A program made the position numbers and the translations under genes. A stretch of DNA of 42,390 nt from Paenibacillus oceani (GTDB lineage: Bacteria; Bacillota; Bacilli; Paenibacillales; NBRC-103111): positions 1-42,390 of the forward strand of contig NZ_JACXJA010000064.1 of assembly GCF_014705615.1 (NCBI RefSeq), written 5' to 3'. Positions 42,302 to 42,390 of this stretch are shown here, piece by piece (the first letter of the stretch is position 1; every line of letters starts with the position of its first letter). Under the pieces are notes generated by a model. The model saw only the letters and a list, made by a program, of their open reading frames with translations, was not told where the DNA came from and searched no databases.

Positions 42302-42390
42302 ACGCCGCCGGGCTACGCCGCCGGGCTACGCCGCCGGGCTACGCCGCCGGGCTACGCCGCCGGGCTACGCCGCCGGGCTACGCCGCCGGG
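42301..42390 (+). repeat. 13-bp GC-rich tandem repeat
   Basis: TACGCCGCCGGGC is repeated seven times (the last cut by the window edge) with no change. It continues past the end. The period is not a multiple of three, so it cannot be a simple coding repeat. Confidence 0.95.

Overview
The window looks like chromosomal DNA from a GC-rich member of the Paenibacillaceae (Paenibacillus or Cohnella type). The evidence is the set of solute-binding lipoproteins, AraC/XylS regulators, SH3b amidase and M23 peptidase, bacterial nitric oxide synthase, strong AGGAGG ribosome-binding sites with frequent TTG/GTG starts, and catabolite-response (cre) sites. I see no rRNA, tRNA, intact insertion sequence, prophage or CRISPR-Cas locus. 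The genus is an inference from gene content.

Layout. 1-890: AT-rich edge, a possible 14-codon peptide gene and a four-unit hairpin array. 987-6119: an MFS transporter and two overlapping ABC exporter half-transporters, followed by a 48-bp minisatellite and a second array. 6780-11768: a small membrane protein, two coupled GNAT acetyltransferases, an orphan solute-binding lipoprotein, an HD-domain hydrolase and an unknown coiled-coil protein. 11940-12400: two further arrays. 12570-17280: a carbohydrate locus (DUF1080 protein diverging from an AraC regulator, then a Gfo/Idh/MocA oxidoreductase and a solute-binding lipoprotein). 17372-24722: nitric oxide synthase, polysaccharide deacetylase, an SH3b-amidase and a WG-repeat protein. 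24808-29769: an AraC regulator diverging from a sulfatase, a solute-binding lipoprotein and a HAD hydrolase. 29946-32399: a MerR/TipAS regulator and an M23 peptidase. 32400-33936: 1.5 kb of repeat-rich non-coding DNA. 33937-38626: a solute-binding lipoprotein, a Tat-exported beta-helix protein and a GntR regulator fused to a solute-binding domain. 38761-41586: a small cysteine-cluster protein and an AraC regulator diverging from a GH4 glycosidase. 41587-42390: another array and a 13-bp GC-rich tandem repeat running to the edge.

How the genes fit together. Much of the window concerns capture and breakdown of carbohydrates, some perhaps sulfated or glycosidic. There are four lipoprotein solute-binding proteins and one cytoplasmic regulator built from the same fold, but no ABC permease. 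The enzymes (DUF1080, Gfo/Idh/MocA, sulfatase, GH4, beta-helix) sit beside AraC or GntR regulators, often in divergent pairs with direct-repeat operator candidates. Perfect or one-mismatch cre sites suggest CcpA control.

The most unusual signal is non-coding. Seven intergenic regions carry a roughly 194-bp element of four 21-27-bp dyad units. In six of them the unit starts are spaced 52, 62-63 and 52 bp, which is five, six and five DNA helical turns; the seventh is degenerate (65, 62, 52). One region uses an unrelated sequence family with exactly the same spacing. I do not know a named element of this kind.
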